In this document: piece by piece, positions 29,488 through 40,251 of the stretch
Layout of the letters: each line of letters opens with the position of its first letter
How positions within the stretch are numbered: position 1 is the first letter of the stretch
NCBI RefSeq assembly: GCF_001428125.1
Contig: NZ_LMSM01000002.1
Coordinates: 19,861 to 83,860, forward strand
From: Nocardioides sp. Soil774
GTDB taxonomy: Bacteria; Actinomycetota; Actinomycetes; Propionibacteriales; Nocardioidaceae
Reading direction: 5' to 3'
DNA length: 64,000 nt
The notes under the pieces: model-generated
Seen by the model: only the letters and a program-made list of their open reading frames with translations
What the model was told of the DNA's origin: nothing
Database searches by the model: none
Program-made: the position numbers and the translations under genes

Positions 29488-30872
29488 CCCATCACCTCGA
29501 CCACGAATCCTTCGACTACCAGGCGGCCGGTCGCGACCACCTGTGGCTGCACTTCACCCGGCACTCGACCTACGAGAACGGCGGCGAGATGCCGCTCATC
29601 GTCAAGGGCGAGGGGCACAAGATCTGGGACAGCCACGGACGCGAGTACATCGACGGGCTCGCCGGCCTGTTCGTCGTCCAGGTGGGCCACGGCCGCGAGG
29701 AGCTCGCGGAGGCCGCGGCGAAGCAGGCCAAGGAGCTGGCGTTCTTCCCGCTCTGGTCCTTCGCCCACCCGCGCGCCGTGGAGCTCGCCGACCGGATCGC
29801 CGCGATGGCGCCCGGCGACCTCAACCGTGTCTTCTTCACCACCGGCGGCGGCGAGGCCGTCGAGTCGGCCTGGAAGCTGGCCAAGCAGTACTACAAGCTC
29901 ACCGGCAAGCCCGGCAAGCACAAGGTGATCTCGCGCGCCGTGGCCTACCACGGCACCCCGCAGGGCGCGCTCTCCATCACCGGCATCCCGCCGCTGAAGG
30001 AGATGTTCGAGCCGCTCGTGCCGGGCGCGCACAAGGTGCCCAACACCAACTTCTACCGCCGCCCGGACTACGTCGGCGACGACGAGAAGGCCTTCGGCCG
30101 CTGGGCTGCCGACCGGATCGCGGAGGCCATCGAGTTCGAGGGCCCCGACACGGTGGCCGCGGTGTTCCTCGAGCCGGTGCAGAACGCCGGCGGGTGCTTC
30201 CCGCCGCCTCCCGGCTACTTCGAGCGGGTGCGAGAGATCTGTGACGAGTACGACGTCCTGCTGGTCTCCGACGAGGTGATCTGCGCCTTCGGCCGGGTGG
30301 GGGAGATGTTCGGCGCGACCGAGTTCGGCTACCAGCCCGACATCATCACCTGCGCCAAGGGCATGACCTCGGGCTACTCGCCGATCGGCGCGATGATCGC
30401 CAGCGACCGGCTCTTCGAGCCGTTCAAGTCGGGCACCACGGCGTACGCCCACGGCTACACCTTCGGCGGGCACCCCGTGTCGTCCGCCGTGGCGCTGGCC
30501 AACCTCGACATCTTCGAGCGCGAGGGCCTCACCGACCACGTCCAGCAGAACGCCCCGGCGTTCCGCTCGACGCTGGAGAAGCTGCTCGACATCCCGATCG
30601 TCGGCGACGTGCGCGGCCACGGCTACTTCTACGGCATCGAGCTGGTCAAGGACCGCGAGACCAAGGAGACCTTCGACGACGCCGAGTCCGAGCGGCTGCT
30701 GCGCGGCTACCTCTCCGGCGCGCTGTGGGAGGCCGGCCTCTACTGCCGCGCCGACGACCGCGGCGACCCGGTCATCCAGCTCGCGCCGCCGCTGATCATC
30801 GGCCAGACGGAGTTCGACGACATCGAGCAGCGGCTGCGCTCGGTGCTCACCGGAGCCCTGGCGCACCTCTGA
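29484..30872 (+). CDS. class III aminotransferase, probable putrescine/omega-amine:pyruvate type
   Basis: A 462-residue PLP enzyme. Lys292 (CAKGMTSGYSPIGA) is the PLP lysine, with VSDEVICAFGRVG and FTTGGGEAVESAWKLA upstream. The N-terminus (HLWLHFTRH) and this lysine block match omega-amino acid or putrescine:pyruvate transaminases (SpuC-like). The enzyme would convert putrescine to 4-aminobutanal, feeding the aldehyde dehydrogenase encoded divergently. Coupled to the Lrp-type gene by an ATGA overlap. The exact amine used cannot be fixed from sequence. Confidence 0.85.
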   Translation: MTHHLDHESFDYQAAGRDHLWLHFTRHSTYENGGEMPLIVKGEGHKIWDSHGREYIDGLAGLFVVQVGHGREELAEAAAKQAKELAFFPLWSFAHPRAVELADRIAAMAPGDLNRVFFTTGGGEAVESAWKLAKQYYKLTGKPGKHKVISRAVAYHGTPQGALSITGIPPLKEMFEPLVPGAHKVPNTNFYRRPDYVGDDEKAFGRWAADRIAEAIEFEGPDTVAAVFLEPVQNAGGCFPPPPGYFERVREICDEYDVLLVSDEVICAFGRVGEMFGATEFGYQPDIITCAKGMTSGYSPIGAMIASDRLFEPFKSGTTAYAHGYTFGGHPVSSAVALANLDIFEREGLTDHVQQNAPAFRSTLEKLLDIPIVGDVRGHGYFYGIELVKDRETKETFDDAESERLLRGYLSGALWEAGLYCRADDRGDPVIQLAPPLIIGQTEFDDIEQRLRSVLTGALAHL

Positions 30873-30935
30873 GGCCCGGCTCCGTGAGGCCTCGGTGATG
30901 TGCGTGGGGCCGGGTGTTCGGTGAGGATGTGCGGC

Positions 30936-31661
30936 GTGAACGACGTCGTACGCCCTGCCCGCCCGCACCACAAGCTCACCGAGGACGGGCGTCGCATGCG
31001 CGAGGTCCTCACCTACTCCCGGCGCGGCAGCAGGTTCACCCCGCGGCAGGCCGAGTCGTGGGCGGCCCACCAGGCCGAGTGGGTCATCCCCGAGGAGGCC
31101 GTCGACCGGCCCGGCTTCTCGCTGGTTGAGCGGTTCGGGCGCGAGGCCCCGCTCGTCGTCGAGATCGGGTCGGGCATCGGTGAGGCGACGGCCGTCCTGG
31201 CGGCCGCGCGCCCAGAGGTCAACGTGCTCGCCCTCGAGGTGTGGCTCCCCGGCGTGGCCGACTCGCTGTGGCGGGTGGCCGAGGCGGGCGCCGACAACGT
31301 GCGCTTCTGCTCCGTCGACGCGGTGTGGTCGCTCGAGCACCTGCTCGCCCCGGGAAGCCTGACCGAGCTCTGGACCTTCTTCCCCGACCCCTGGCGCAAG
31401 ACCAAGCACCACAAGCGCCGCCTGGTGAACCCGGCCAACGCCGCCCTCGCCTCGTCGCGACTCGTGCCGGGCGGCGCCTGGCGCCTGGCGACCGACTGGG
31501 CCGACTACGCCGAGCAGATGCGCGAGGTCCTCGACGCCGAGCCCACGCTCCAGGGCGGCCCCGTCGAGCGCTGGGACGAGCGACCGGTCACGCGCTTCGA
31601 GCGCAAGGGCCGCGACGTCGGCCGCGACATCAGCGACTTCCTCTACCGCCGCACGGGCTGA
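30936..31661 (+). CDS. trmB: tRNA (guanine-N7-)-methyltransferase
   Basis: A 241-residue SAM-dependent enzyme that makes m7G46 in tRNA. VVEIGSGIGEATAVLA is the SAM-binding motif, and LWTFFPDPWRKTKHHKRRLV is the highly conserved TrmB block. GTG 30936 was chosen because GAGG lies 9 nt upstream; ATG 30927 would be directly abutting that site. It is the last gene before the S10 operon and is probably transcribed from its own or the preceding promoter. Confidence 0.94.
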   Translation: MNDVVRPARPHHKLTEDGRRMREVLTYSRRGSRFTPRQAESWAAHQAEWVIPEEAVDRPGFSLVERFGREAPLVVEIGSGIGEATAVLAAARPEVNVLALEVWLPGVADSLWRVAEAGADNVRFCSVDAVWSLEHLLAPGSLTELWTFFPDPWRKTKHHKRRLVNPANAALASSRLVPGGAWRLATDWADYAEQMREVLDAEPTLQGGPVERWDERPVTRFERKGRDVGRDISDFLYRRTG

Positions 31662-32037
31662 GCCGGCTGCGATTTGGCGTGGGCGTGGGGAGTCTGCCAA
31701 GATGTTCCGGTTGCTCCGGCGGGTCGCCGGGGTGCGGCACACCTTGACTTCTGAATCGCGTCTCCTTTGATCGAGCCAGTCGTCACGCGTGCACCGCACC
31801 GGATCGAGAAGCCCTCGATCGGAGACCCGACCAGATCCGACAACCGTCGGGTGCCACCCAGAGCAGTACGACGTCCCCCCGGGGTCGTGTCACGAGCCAG
31901 CCCGTTTTTCCAGTTGGCAGCGCGACACGCCCGACCGCGGGGGTCGGAGGGTGGAGGAGAGACAGGCGGTGCCCGCCCACCAGGGGTCGGGAACCGAAAC
32001 CAGACCAGGCGTACGAGATCGAAGAGGACAGGGACCT
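31662..32037 (+). other. 376-bp intergenic region: S10 operon promoter and leader
   Basis: No gene is supported here. The promoter described separately lies at its start; the other ~330 bp would be leader. Two small hairpins can be drawn: GATCGAG (31802-31808) with CTCGATC (31814-31820), and CCGACC with GGTCGG near 31940. I found no match to a known ribosomal-protein autoregulatory element. Confidence 0.6.
31674..31703 (+). promoter_or_regulatory. putative promoter of the S10 operon
   Basis: TTGGCG (31674-31679), an 18-nt spacer and CAAGAT (31698-31703) form a plausible housekeeping promoter, with an extended -10 TG just upstream (TGCCAAGAT). It begins 12 nt after the trmB stop codon. A TTGACT at 31744 has no convincing -10 partner. 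Confidence 0.5.
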
Positions 32038-32346
32038 ATGGCGGGACAGAAGATCCGCATCAGGCTCAAGGCCTATGACCACGAGGTGATCGACACCTCG
32101 GCGCGGAAGATCGTGGACACCGTCACCCGTACGGGTGCGAAGGTCGCCGGCCCTGTGCCGCTGCCGACCGAGAAGAACGTGTACTGCGTCATCCGTTCGC
32201 CCCACAAGTACAAGGACTCCCGCGAGCACTTCGAGATGCGCACCCACAAGCGCCTCATCGACATCATCGACCCGACGCCGAAGACCGTCGACTCGCTGAT
32301 GCGTCTCGACCTGCCCGCCGGTGTCGACATCGAGATCAAGCTCTGA
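32038..32346 (+). CDS. rpsJ: 30S ribosomal protein S10
   Basis: A 102-residue S10, the usual length. [38 protein letters not shown] and [12 protein letters not shown] are standard blocks. In other bacteria S10 also joins the NusB antitermination complex. It is the first gene of the long ribosomal cluster; ATG 32038 follows AGGGA. Confidence 0.97.
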   Translation: MAGQKIRIRLKAYDHEVIDTSARKIVDTVTRTGAKVAGPVPLPTEKNVYCVIRSPHKYKDSREHFEMRTHKRLIDIIDPTPKTVDSLMRLDLPAGVDIEIKL

Positions 32347-32353
32347 GGCTGAC

Positions 32354-33019
32354 ATGACGAACACTTTTGAGCGCAACGCGAAGGGACTGCTGGGCACCAA
32401 GCTCGGCATGACCCAGCTGTGGGACGAGAACAACAAGGTCGTCCCCGTCACCGTGATCGCGGCCGCGACCAACGTCGTGACCCAGGTCCGCCGGCCCGAG
32501 GTGGACGGCTACAACGCCATCCAGGTCGGCTTCGGCGAGATCGAGGCCCGCAAGGTCAACTCGCCCGAGGCCGGTCACTTCTCCAAGGCCGGTGTCACCC
32601 CGCGCCGTCACGTCGCGGAGATCCGCACCGCTGACGCCGCGAGCTACACCGTGGGCCAGGAGATCGGCGTCGACACCTTCGCCGCCGGCGAGGAGATCGA
32701 CGTCACCGGCACCAGCAAGGGCAAGGGCTTCGCCGGTGTCATGAAGCGTCACGGCTTCCACGGTGTCTCCGCCTCGCACGGTGCCCACCGCAACCACCGC
32801 AAGCCGGGCTCGATCGGCGCCTGCGCCACCCCGGGTCGCGTGTTCAAGGGCACCCGCATGGCGGGCCGCATGGGCAACGACACGGTGACCACCCAGAACC
32901 TGACGGTGCACGCCGTCGACGCCGACAAGGGCCTGATCCTGCTCAAGGGTGCCGTTCCCGGCCCCCGCGGCGGGCTCGTCATGCTCCGCTCGGCTGCCAA
33001 GAAGACGCAGGAGGCCTGA
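32354..33019 (+). CDS. rplC: 50S ribosomal protein L3
   Basis: A 221-residue L3, an early-assembly large-subunit protein. [14 protein letters not shown] at the N-terminus and the central loop segment [21 protein letters not shown], shortened here to [14 protein letters not shown], are diagnostic. ATG 32354 lies 7 nt after the rpsJ stop. The downstream gene rplD starts 2 nt after its stop. Confidence 0.97.
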   Translation: MTNTFERNAKGLLGTKLGMTQLWDENNKVVPVTVIAAATNVVTQVRRPEVDGYNAIQVGFGEIEARKVNSPEAGHFSKAGVTPRRHVAEIRTADAASYTVGQEIGVDTFAAGEEIDVTGTSKGKGFAGVMKRHGFHGVSASHGAHRNHRKPGSIGACATPGRVFKGTRMAGRMGNDTVTTQNLTVHAVDADKGLILLKGAVPGPRGGLVMLRSAAKKTQEA

Positions 33020-33021
33020 GC

Positions 33022-33900
33022 ATGGCTGTCAAGACCGTCAAGGTCGACCTCCCCGCCGAGATCTTCGACGTCGAGGTCAACATCCCCCTGATCCACCAGG
33101 TCGTGGTCGCCCAGCAGGCTGCTGCGCGCCAGGGCACGCACGCCACCAAGACCCGCGCCGACGTGCGCGGTGGTGGCCGCAAGCCCTACAAGCAGAAGGG
33201 CACCGGCCGCGCCCGCCAGGGCTCGACCCGCGCTCCGCAGTTCGCCGGTGGTGGCGTCGTCCACGGCCCGCAGCCGCGCAGCTACGACCAGCGCACCCCC
33301 AAGAAGATGAAGGCCGCCGCCCTGCGCGGTGCCCTCTCCGACCGGGCCCGCAACGGTCGCGTCCACGTGGTCGACGCCCTGGTGACGGGTGACAAGCCCT
33401 CCACCAAGGGTGCGCTGGCCTCGCTGCTGTCGCTCACCGACCGCGTGGGCTACCTCGTGGTGCTCGAGCGCACCGACGCGATCACCTGGCTCTCGCTGCG
33501 CAACGCGCCCGAGGTCCACATCGTCGCCGTCGACCAGCTCAACACCTACGACGTGCTCAACTCCGACGACGTGGTGTTCACCAAGGGCGCCTACGACGTG
33601 TTCGTCGGTGGTGCCTCGGCCTCGGCCCCGGCCGCGAAGACCGTCGAGGTCGAGAAGACCGAGAAGCCCGCCGCGACCGAGCAGTCCTCCGACGAGCCGG
33701 CCCTGCCGGCCGGCGCGAAGGCCCCGCTCAAGAGCGGCAAGAACCCCAAGGGCTACGAGGTCCAGGGCCTGGAGTCCGGCACCTACCTCGTCGAGGGCGA
33801 CGCCGACTACGACGCCGCCGCCGGTGACTTCTGGTTCAAGTCCGTCGAGGACGCCGAGGCCGCTGGTCTGACCCGTGCCGCCAAGGAGGACGACAAGTGA
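33022..33900 (+). CDS. rplD: 50S ribosomal protein L4 with C-terminal extension
   Basis: A 292-residue L4, about 80 residues longer than usual. The core (residues 1 to ~195) is normal: the tunnel loop region [20 protein letters not shown], partly GTGRARQGS, is present. After a Lys/Glu/Ala/Pro linker (~196-240) comes a compact segment, [16 protein letters not shown], then [18 protein letters not shown]. It resembles the short actinobacterial 'sunset' domain (pattern G-Y-x-V-x-G, Y near the middle, EDAEAAG at the end). Its function is unknown. The stop overlaps the rplW GTG. Confidence 0.93.
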   Translation: MAVKTVKVDLPAEIFDVEVNIPLIHQVVVAQQAAARQGTHATKTRADVRGGGRKPYKQKGTGRARQGSTRAPQFAGGGVVHGPQPRSYDQRTPKKMKAAALRGALSDRARNGRVHVVDALVTGDKPSTKGALASLLSLTDRVGYLVVLERTDAITWLSLRNAPEVHIVAVDQLNTYDVLNSDDVVFTKGAYDVFVGGASASAPAAKTVEVEKTEKPAATEQSSDEPALPAGAKAPLKSGKNPKGYEVQGLESGTYLVEGDADYDAAAGDFWFKSVEDAEAAGLTRAAKEDDK

Positions 33901-34202
33901 GCACCCTGCACAAGGACCACCGCGACGTGCTGATCGCGCCGGTCGTCTCCGAGAAGAGCTACGGCCTGCTCGACGCCAACAAGTACACCTTCATCGTCCA
34001 CCCGGACGCCAACAAGACCGAGATCAAGATCGCGGTCGAGAAGGTCTTCGACGTCAAGGTCACCTCGGTCAACACGATCAACCGTCAGGGCAAGACCCGT
34101 CGCACCCGCTACGGCATGGGCAAGCGCCCCAACACCAAGCGCGCGATCGTCAGCCTCGCCGAGGGTCACCGCATCGACATCTTCGGAGGTCCGGTCTCCT
34201 GA
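33897..34202 (+). CDS. rplW: 50S ribosomal protein L23
   Basis: A 101-residue L23, located at the polypeptide exit and a docking site for trigger factor and [17 protein letters not shown] and the basic loop [19 protein letters not shown] are typical. The GTG start overlaps the rplD stop codon (GTGA), so the two are translationally coupled. Confidence 0.96.
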   Translation: MSTLHKDHRDVLIAPVVSEKSYGLLDANKYTFIVHPDANKTEIKIAVEKVFDVKVTSVNTINRQGKTRRTRYGMGKRPNTKRAIVSLAEGHRIDIFGGPVS

Positions 34203-34226
34203 CCGGGCTCCTGACTAGGAACTGAT

Positions 34227-35063
<837 letters not shown>

Positions 35064-35068
35064 CCGAC

Positions 35069-35350
35069 ATGCCTCGCAGCCTGAAGAAGGGCCCCTTCAT
35101 CGACGACCACCTTCAGAAGAAGGTGGACGCCGAGAACGAGAAGGGCAGCCACAACGTCATCAAGACCTGGTCGCGCCGGTCGATGATCGTGCCCGACATG
35201 ATCGGTCACACCATCGCTGTGCACGACGGTCGCAAGCACGTCCCCGTCTTCGTGACCGACTCCATGGTCGGCCACAAGCTCGGGGAGTTCGCCCCGACCC
35301 GCACCTACCGCGGGCACGTCAAGGAAGACCGGAAGGGACGCCGCCGATGA
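35069..35350 (+). CDS. rpsS: 30S ribosomal protein S19
   Basis: A 93-residue S19 of the small-subunit head. [18 protein letters not shown] and [16 protein letters not shown] are diagnostic. Its stop overlaps the rplV start (ATGA). Confidence 0.97.
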   Translation: MPRSLKKGPFIDDHLQKKVDAENEKGSHNVIKTWSRRSMIVPDMIGHTIAVHDGRKHVPVFVTDSMVGHKLGEFAPTRTYRGHVKEDRKGRRR

Positions 35351-35796
35351 GCACCACCGAGCGCAGCCGCACCAGTGCGCGCCGCGAGTCGCTGCTCGGC
35401 GACCAGCCGGGCGCGTTCGCCAGCGCACGCTACGTGCGGATCACCCCGATGAAGGCCCGCCGTGTCGTCGACATGGTCCGCGGCCTCCAGGTCGACGAGG
35501 CCCTGACCCTGCTGCAGTTCGCGCCGCAGGCCGCCTCCGAGACCGTCTACAAGGTGCTGGAGAGCGCGATCGCCAACGCCGAGACGACCGAGGGGCTCAC
35601 CCGGGCCGACCTCCTCGTCTCGGTCGCCATGGTCGACGAGGGCCCGACGATGAAGCGTTGGCGTCCGCGTGCCCAGGGCCGTGCCACCCGCATCAACAAG
35701 CGCACCAGCCACATCACCCTCGCGGTGCAGCCGGCCGACGCGCTCACCGCGCCGGGCAAGAAGGCCCGCGCCTCGAAGAACGGAAAGGGTGCCTGA
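35347..35796 (+). CDS. rplV: 50S ribosomal protein L22
   Basis: A 149-residue L22, which lines the exit tunnel. Residues ~24-135 are the conserved core ([18 protein letters not shown]; beta-hairpin [15 protein letters not shown]). The first ~22 residues (Ser/Arg-rich) and last ~15 are extensions of the kind common in actinobacteria. It overlaps rpsS at the start and shares one base with rpsC at the end (TGATG). Confidence 0.96.
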   Translation: MSTTERSRTSARRESLLGDQPGAFASARYVRITPMKARRVVDMVRGLQVDEALTLLQFAPQAASETVYKVLESAIANAETTEGLTRADLLVSVAMVDEGPTMKRWRPRAQGRATRINKRTSHITLAVQPADALTAPGKKARASKNGKGA

Positions 35797-36614
35797 TGGG
35801 CCAGAAGATCAACCCGAACGGGTTCCGCCTGGGCATCTCCACCGACCACAAGAGCCGTTGGTACGCCGACAAGCTCTACAAGTCGTACGTCGGTGAGGAC
35901 GTCGCCATCCGCAAGCTGCTCTCCAAGGGCATGGAGCGGGCCGGCATCTCCAAGGTCGAGATCGAGCGCACCCGCGACCGCGTCCGGGTGGACATCCACA
36001 CCGCGCGTCCCGGCATCGTCATCGGTCGCCGTGGCGCCGAGGCCGACCGCATCCGCGGCGAGCTCGAGAAGCTCACCGGCAAGCAGGTGCAGCTCAACAT
36101 CCTCGAGGTCAAGAACCCCGAGGTCGACGCGCAGCTGGTCGCCCAGGGCGTCGCCGAGCAGCTCTCGGGCCGTGTGCAGTTCCGCCGTGCCATGCGCAAG
36201 GCGATGCAGACCTCGATGCGCTCGGGTGCCAAGGGCATCCGGATCCAGTGCTCGGGCCGCCTCAACGGCGCCGAGATGTCGCGTACGGAGTTCTACCGCG
36301 AGGGCCGCGTGCCCCTGCACACGCTCCGCGCCGACATCGACTACGGCTTCTACGAGGCGCGCACCACCTTCGGCCGCATCGGCGTGAAGGTCTGGATCTA
36401 CAAGGGCGAGGTCGCCGGCACCCGTGCCGAGCGCCAGGCCCAGCAGGCCGCGCGTGCCGGTGCCCCCGGTCGCGGTGGCCGTCCCAACACCCGTGGCGGC
36501 GACCGTCCGAGCCGTGGCTCGCGCGGCGACCGCGCTCCTCGCACCGAGGGCACTGCTGAGGCTTCAGCGGCCCCCGCCGCCGAGGCTGCACCGAGCACCG
36601 GACAGGAGGCCTGA
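35796..36614 (+). CDS. rpsC: 30S ribosomal protein S3
   Basis: A 272-residue S3 of the mRNA entry site. [14 protein letters not shown] opens the protein, and the KH domain shows [13 protein letters not shown]. The C-terminal ~60 residues are a low-complexity Arg/Gly then Ala-rich tail ([19 protein letters not shown]), common in actinobacterial S3. The rplP ribosome binding site AGGAGG lies within its last codons. Confidence 0.97.
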   Translation: MGQKINPNGFRLGISTDHKSRWYADKLYKSYVGEDVAIRKLLSKGMERAGISKVEIERTRDRVRVDIHTARPGIVIGRRGAEADRIRGELEKLTGKQVQLNILEVKNPEVDAQLVAQGVAEQLSGRVQFRRAMRKAMQTSMRSGAKGIRIQCSGRLNGAEMSRTEFYREGRVPLHTLRADIDYGFYEARTTFGRIGVKVWIYKGEVAGTRAERQAQQAARAGAPGRGGRPNTRGGDRPSRGSRGDRAPRTEGTAEASAAPAAEAAPSTGQEA

Positions 36615-36618
36615 CCTC

Positions 36619-37038
36619 ATGTTGATGCCCCGTCGCGTCAAGCACCGCAAGCAGCACCACCCCAAGCGTCGTGGCGCTGCCAAGGGCGGCACCACGCTGG
36701 CCTTCGGTGACTTCGGCATCCAGGCGGTCGAGGGTCACTACGTGACCAACCGACAGATCGAGTCGGCCCGTATCGCCATGACCCGTCACATCAAGCGTGG
36801 TGGAAAGGTCTGGATCAACATCTACCCGGACCGCCCGCTGACCAAGAAGCCTGCCGAGACCCGCATGGGTTCCGGCAAGGGTTCCCCCGAGTGGTGGGTT
36901 GCCAACGTCAAGCCCGGCCGCGTCATGTTCGAACTCTCCGGTGTCGACGAGGTGACTGCTCGTGAGGCCATGCGCCGCGCGATGCACAAGCTCCCGATGA
37001 AGTGCCGGTTCATCTCCCGTGAGGCCGGTGAATTCTGA
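36619..37038 (+). CDS. rplP: 50S ribosomal protein L16
   Basis: A 139-residue L16 at the A-site finger. [19 protein letters not shown] and [21 protein letters not shown] are diagnostic. ATG 36619 has AGGAGG 9 nt upstream. Its stop shares a base with the rpmC start. Confidence 0.97.
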   Translation: MLMPRRVKHRKQHHPKRRGAAKGGTTLAFGDFGIQAVEGHYVTNRQIESARIAMTRHIKRGGKVWINIYPDRPLTKKPAETRMGSGKGSPEWWVANVKPGRVMFELSGVDEVTAREAMRRAMHKLPMKCRFISREAGEF

Positions 37039-37280
37039 TGGCTACCCAGCTGAATGCCCACGAGCTCGACGAGCTCAACGCCACCGACCTGGAGGCGAAG
37101 CTCCGCGAGGCCAAGGAGGAGCTTTTCAACCTCCGGTTCCAGGCCGCAACCGGCCAGCTCGAGAGCCACGGTCGGCTCCGGGTGGTCAAGAAGGACATCG
37201 CCCGCATCTACACCGTGGTGCGCGAGCGCGAGCTCGGGATCCGCACCACGCCGGGCACCAACGAAGAGGCGAAGGCATGA
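37038..37280 (+). CDS. rpmC: 50S ribosomal protein L29
   Basis: An 80-residue L29, a two-helix protein near the exit tunnel. The core [20 protein letters not shown] and [19 protein letters not shown] is typical. The stop overlaps the rpsQ ATG (ATGA). Confidence 0.95.
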   Translation: MATQLNAHELDELNATDLEAKLREAKEELFNLRFQAATGQLESHGRLRVVKKDIARIYTVVRERELGIRTTPGTNEEAKA

Positions 37281-37561
37281 GCGAGAACACTGCGACCCAG
37301 GCAACCGACGAGCGCAACAAGCGCAAGGTCCGTGAGGGCCTCGTCGTGAGCGACAAGATGGACAAGACCATCGTCGTCGCTGTCGAGGACCGCGTGAAGC
37401 ACGCCCTCTACGGCAAGGTGCTGCGCAAGACCTCGCGCCTCAAGGCGCACGACGAGACCAACCAGTGCGGCATCGGCGACCGGGTCCTCATCATGGAGAC
37501 CCGTCCGCTGTCCGCCACCAAGCGCTGGCGCCTGATCGAGGTCCTCGAGAAGGCCAAGTGA
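37277..37561 (+). CDS. rpsQ: 30S ribosomal protein S17
   Basis: A 94-residue S17, a primary 16S rRNA binder. [19 protein letters not shown] and [20 protein letters not shown] are standard. The first ~14 residues (Thr/Asn/Glu-rich) are a variable extension. After it comes a 121-bp spacer with a hairpin, separating the S10 part from the spc part of the cluster. Confidence 0.96.
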   Translation: MSENTATQATDERNKRKVREGLVVSDKMDKTIVVAVEDRVKHALYGKVLRKTSRLKAHDETNQCGIGDRVLIMETRPLSATKRWRLIEVLEKAK

Positions 37562-37565
37562 GCCG

Positions 37566-37596
37566 CGGGTGGGGTGAGCACCGCTCGCCGCACCCG
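37566..37596 (+). terminator. hairpin between rpsQ and rplN (attenuator or processing site)
   Basis: CGGGTGGGGTGAGC and GCTCGCCGCACCCG pair at 13 of 14 positions (one as T:G) around loop ACC. It starts 5 nt after the rpsQ stop, at the classical S10/spc operon boundary. It could partly terminate transcription, or mark RNA cleavage. No separate promoter is evident before rplN. Confidence 0.5.
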
Positions 37597-37682
37597 GCCC
37601 ACCCAGCACAGAACCCCACCAGTTCGGCCAGGCTCGTGTCCCGCGAGGGCATGAGAACCAGCTCGACAACCAGGAGAAACCA

Positions 37683-38051
37683 ATGATCCAGCAGGAGTCG
37701 CGACTCAAGGTCGCCGACAACACCGGTGCGAAGGAGATCCTTTGCATCCGTGTTCTCGGTGGCTCTGGGCGTCGCTACGCCGGCATCGGTGACGTCATCG
37801 TCGCCACCGTCAAGGACGCGATCCCCGGTGGCAACGTCAAGAAGGGCGACGTCGTCAAGGCCGTGGTCGTACGCACCGTCAAGGAGCGTCGCCGCGCCGA
37901 CGGTTCCTACATCCGCTTCGACGAGAACGCCGCCGTCATCCTCAAGAACGACGGCGAGCCTCGTGGCACGCGCATCTTCGGCCCCGTGGGCCGCGAGCTG
38001 CGCGAGAAGCGCTTCATGAAGATCATCTCGCTCGCCCCGGAGGTGTTGTGA
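37683..38051 (+). CDS. rplN: 50S ribosomal protein L14
   Basis: A 122-residue L14, an interface protein forming bridges with 16S r[21 protein letters not shown] and [20 protein letters not shown] are diagnostic. ATG 37683 follows CAGGAGAAACCA. It is the first gene after the spacer hairpin. Confidence 0.97.
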   Translation: MIQQESRLKVADNTGAKEILCIRVLGGSGRRYAGIGDVIVATVKDAIPGGNVKKGDVVKAVVVRTVKERRRADGSYIRFDENAAVILKNDGEPRGTRIFGPVGRELREKRFMKIISLAPEVL

Positions 38052-38054
38052 GAG

Positions 38055-38408
38055 ATGGGTAAGGGCATGAACATCAAGAAGGGCGACACCGTCAAGGTCA
38101 TCGCCGGCAAGGACAAGGGCGCCCAGGGCAAGGTCATCTCGGTGCTCCGCGAGGAGGACCGTGTGATCGTCGAGGGCGTCAACCTCGTCAAGCGCCACAC
38201 CAAGTCCGTCCAGCAGACCGGCACCACCGGGGGCATCATCACCCGCGAGGCGCCGATCCACGTGTCCAACGTGATGCTGGTCGAGGGTGACGGCGTCACC
38301 CGCGTCGGCTTCCGCCGCGACGAGGTCACCAAGCGCCGTCCCGACGGCTCGACCTACACCGCCAGCCGCTCGGTCCGCGTGTCCCGCTCGACCGGCAAGG
38401 AGATCTGA
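38055..38408 (+). CDS. rplX: 50S ribosomal protein L24
   Basis: A 117-residue L24, an assembly initiator. The KOW motif [20 protein letters not shown] is near the N-terminus, followed by [12 protein letters not shown]. It starts 3 nt after rplN. Confidence 0.96.
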   Translation: MGKGMNIKKGDTVKVIAGKDKGAQGKVISVLREEDRVIVEGVNLVKRHTKSVQQTGTTGGIITREAPIHVSNVMLVEGDGVTRVGFRRDEVTKRRPDGSTYTASRSVRVSRSTGKEI

Positions 38409-38409
38409 G

Positions 38410-38979
38410 ATGGCCGAGACCACCCAGACCACCGAGATTCCTCGGCTCAAGGCGCGCTACCGCGAGGAGATCGTCCCCGCACTTCGCACCGAGTTCGACA
38501 TCGCCAACATCATGCAGGTCCCCGGCCTGACCAAGATCGTGGTCAACATGGGCGTCGGCGAGGCAGCTCGCGACTCCAAGCTGATCGAGGGCGCGATCCG
38601 CGACCTCACCGCGATCACCGGTCAGAAGCCGGCCGTGACCAAGGCCCGCAAGTCCATCGCGCAGTTCAAGCTGCGCGAGGGCATGCCGATCGGTGCGCAC
38701 GTCACGCTGCGCGGCGACCGCATGTGGGAGTTCCTGGACCGGCTGCTGTCGCTCGCGCTGCCCCGCATCCGCGACTTCCGCGGCCTCTCGCCCAAGCAGT
38801 TCGACGGTCGAGGCAACTACACCTTCGGTCTCACCGAGCAGGTCATGTTCCACGAGATCAACCAGGACAAGATCGACCGGTCGCGCGGCATGGACATCAC
38901 CGTCGTGACCACCGCCACCAATGACGACGAGGGTCGGGCGCTGCTCAAGCAGCTCGGCTTCCCGTTCAAGGAGAACTGA
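38410..38979 (+). CDS. rplE: 50S ribosomal protein L5
   Basis: A 189-residue L5 that binds 5S rRNA and contacts P-site t[35 protein letters not shown] and the end [10 protein letters not shown] are typical. The first ~12 residues are a variable Thr-rich extension. ATG 38410 is one base past the rplX stop. Confidence 0.97.
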   Translation: MAETTQTTEIPRLKARYREEIVPALRTEFDIANIMQVPGLTKIVVNMGVGEAARDSKLIEGAIRDLTAITGQKPAVTKARKSIAQFKLREGMPIGAHVTLRGDRMWEFLDRLLSLALPRIRDFRGLSPKQFDGRGNYTFGLTEQVMFHEINQDKIDRSRGMDITVVTTATNDDEGRALLKQLGFPFKEN

Positions 38980-38980
38980 C

Positions 38981-39166
38981 ATGGCGAAGACTTCCCTCAA
39001 GGTCAAGGCCGCTCGCAAGCCGAAGTTCGCCGTCCGCGGCTACACGCGCTGCCAGCGCTGCGGTCGTCCCAAGTCGGTCTACCGCAAGTTCGGCCTCTGC
39101 CGCATCTGCCTGCGGGAGATGGCCCACCGCGGTGAGCTGCCCGGCGTCACCAAGTCCTCCTGGTGA
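38981..39166 (+). CDS. rpsN: 30S ribosomal protein S14, type Z (zinc form)
   Basis: A 61-residue S14 of the short zinc-binding type. Two CxxC pairs (CQRC and CRIC, 12 residues apart) are the zinc ligands. Actinobacteria often hold a second, zinc-free S14 elsewhere; none is in this window. It starts one base after the rplE stop. Confidence 0.96.
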   Translation: MAKTSLKVKAARKPKFAVRGYTRCQRCGRPKSVYRKFGLCRICLREMAHRGELPGVTKSSW

Positions 39167-39253
39167 CCACGGTCTCCTCTCTCACCTCCTCAACACGTTG
39201 AAGGTCGAACCGGCCGCGCGCCATTCGAAACCACGACGAGAAAGAACCACATC

Positions 39254-39673
39254 ATGACGATGACTGACCCGATCGCAGACATGCTCACCCGTCTGCGCAA
39301 CGCCAACCAGGCGTACCACGACGTGGTGTCGATGCCTTACAGCAAGATGAAGGCCGGCCTCGCGGAGATCCTCAAGCAGGAGGGTTACATCACCTCCTAC
39401 GACGTCGCGGACAACGTGGACGCCGAGGGCGAGCCCGCCGTTGGCAAGACGCTGACCGTCACGCTCAAGTACGGCCGCAACCGGGAGCGCTCGATCGCCG
39501 GCGTGCGCCGCATCAGCAAGCCCGGCCTGCGTGTCTACGCCAAGAGCACCAACCTGCCCAAGGTCCTCGGAGGCCTCGGCGTCGCGATCATCTCGACGTC
39601 GCAGGGCCTGCTGACCGACCGCCAGGCGAACCAGAAGGGCGTGGGCGGCGAAGTCCTCGCCTACGTCTGGTGA
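39254..39673 (+). CDS. rpsH: 30S ribosomal protein S8
   Basis: A 139-residue S8, a central-domain 16S binder and in E. coli the spc-operon repressor. [14 protein letters not shown] and [19 protein letters not shown] are diagnostic. It starts at ATG 39254; ATG 39260 is also possible. An 87-bp spacer with no visible element separates it from rpsN. Confidence 0.97.
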   Translation: MTMTDPIADMLTRLRNANQAYHDVVSMPYSKMKAGLAEILKQEGYITSYDVADNVDAEGEPAVGKTLTVTLKYGRNRERSIAGVRRISKPGLRVYAKSTNLPKVLGGLGVAIISTSQGLLTDRQANQKGVGGEVLAYVW

Positions 39674-39707
39674 CCCGGACCATCTGAGACCAGGAAGAGA
39701 GAGAAGC

Positions 39708-40250
39708 ATGTCGCGCATTGGCAAGCTCCCCATCGCGGTCCCGTCCGGTGTCGACGTCGCGATCGACGAGTCGCTGGTGACGGTCAAGGGCCCCAAGGGC
39801 ACCCTGTCCCACACCATCGCCTCCCCGATCACGGTCGCCAAGGGCGAGGACGGCATCCTCGAGGTGCAGCGTCCCGACGACGAGCGCAACAGCCGCTCGC
39901 TCCACGGCCTGACCCGCACGCTCATCAACAACATGGTGGTGGGCGTCACCGAGGGCTACGAGAAGAAGCTCGAGATCGTGGGCGTGGGCTACCGCGTCCT
40001 GCCCAAGGGTCCGACGCAGCTGGAGTTCCAGCTCGGCTACTCGCACCCGATCATCTTCGACGCCCCCGAGGGCATCACCTTCACCGTCGAGGGCCCGACC
40101 AAGCTCGGTGTCGTCGGCATCGACAAGCAGCTCGTCGGAGAGGTTGCGGCCAAGATCCGCAAGCTCCGCAAGCCCGAGCCCTACAAGGGCAAGGGCGTGC
40201 GCTACGCCGGCGAGCACATCCGTCGCAAGGTCGGAAAGGCCGGTAAGTGA
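39708..40250 (+). CDS. rplF: 50S ribosomal protein L6
   Basis: A 180-residue L6 near the sarcin-ricin loop. [17 protein letters not shown] and [15 protein letters not shown] are standard. GAGAGAGAAGC precedes ATG 39708. It is followed by rplR after one base. Confidence 0.97.
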   Translation: MSRIGKLPIAVPSGVDVAIDESLVTVKGPKGTLSHTIASPITVAKGEDGILEVQRPDDERNSRSLHGLTRTLINNMVVGVTEGYEKKLEIVGVGYRVLPKGPTQLEFQLGYSHPIIFDAPEGITFTVEGPTKLGVVGIDKQLVGEVAAKIRKLRKPEPYKGKGVRYAGEHIRRKVGKAGK

Positions 40251-40251
40251 C

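Noticed and set aside
31662..32037. Small open frames between trmB and rpsJ
   Set aside because: Short, no recognisable motifs or good ribosome binding sites; the region is better explained as promoter and leader.
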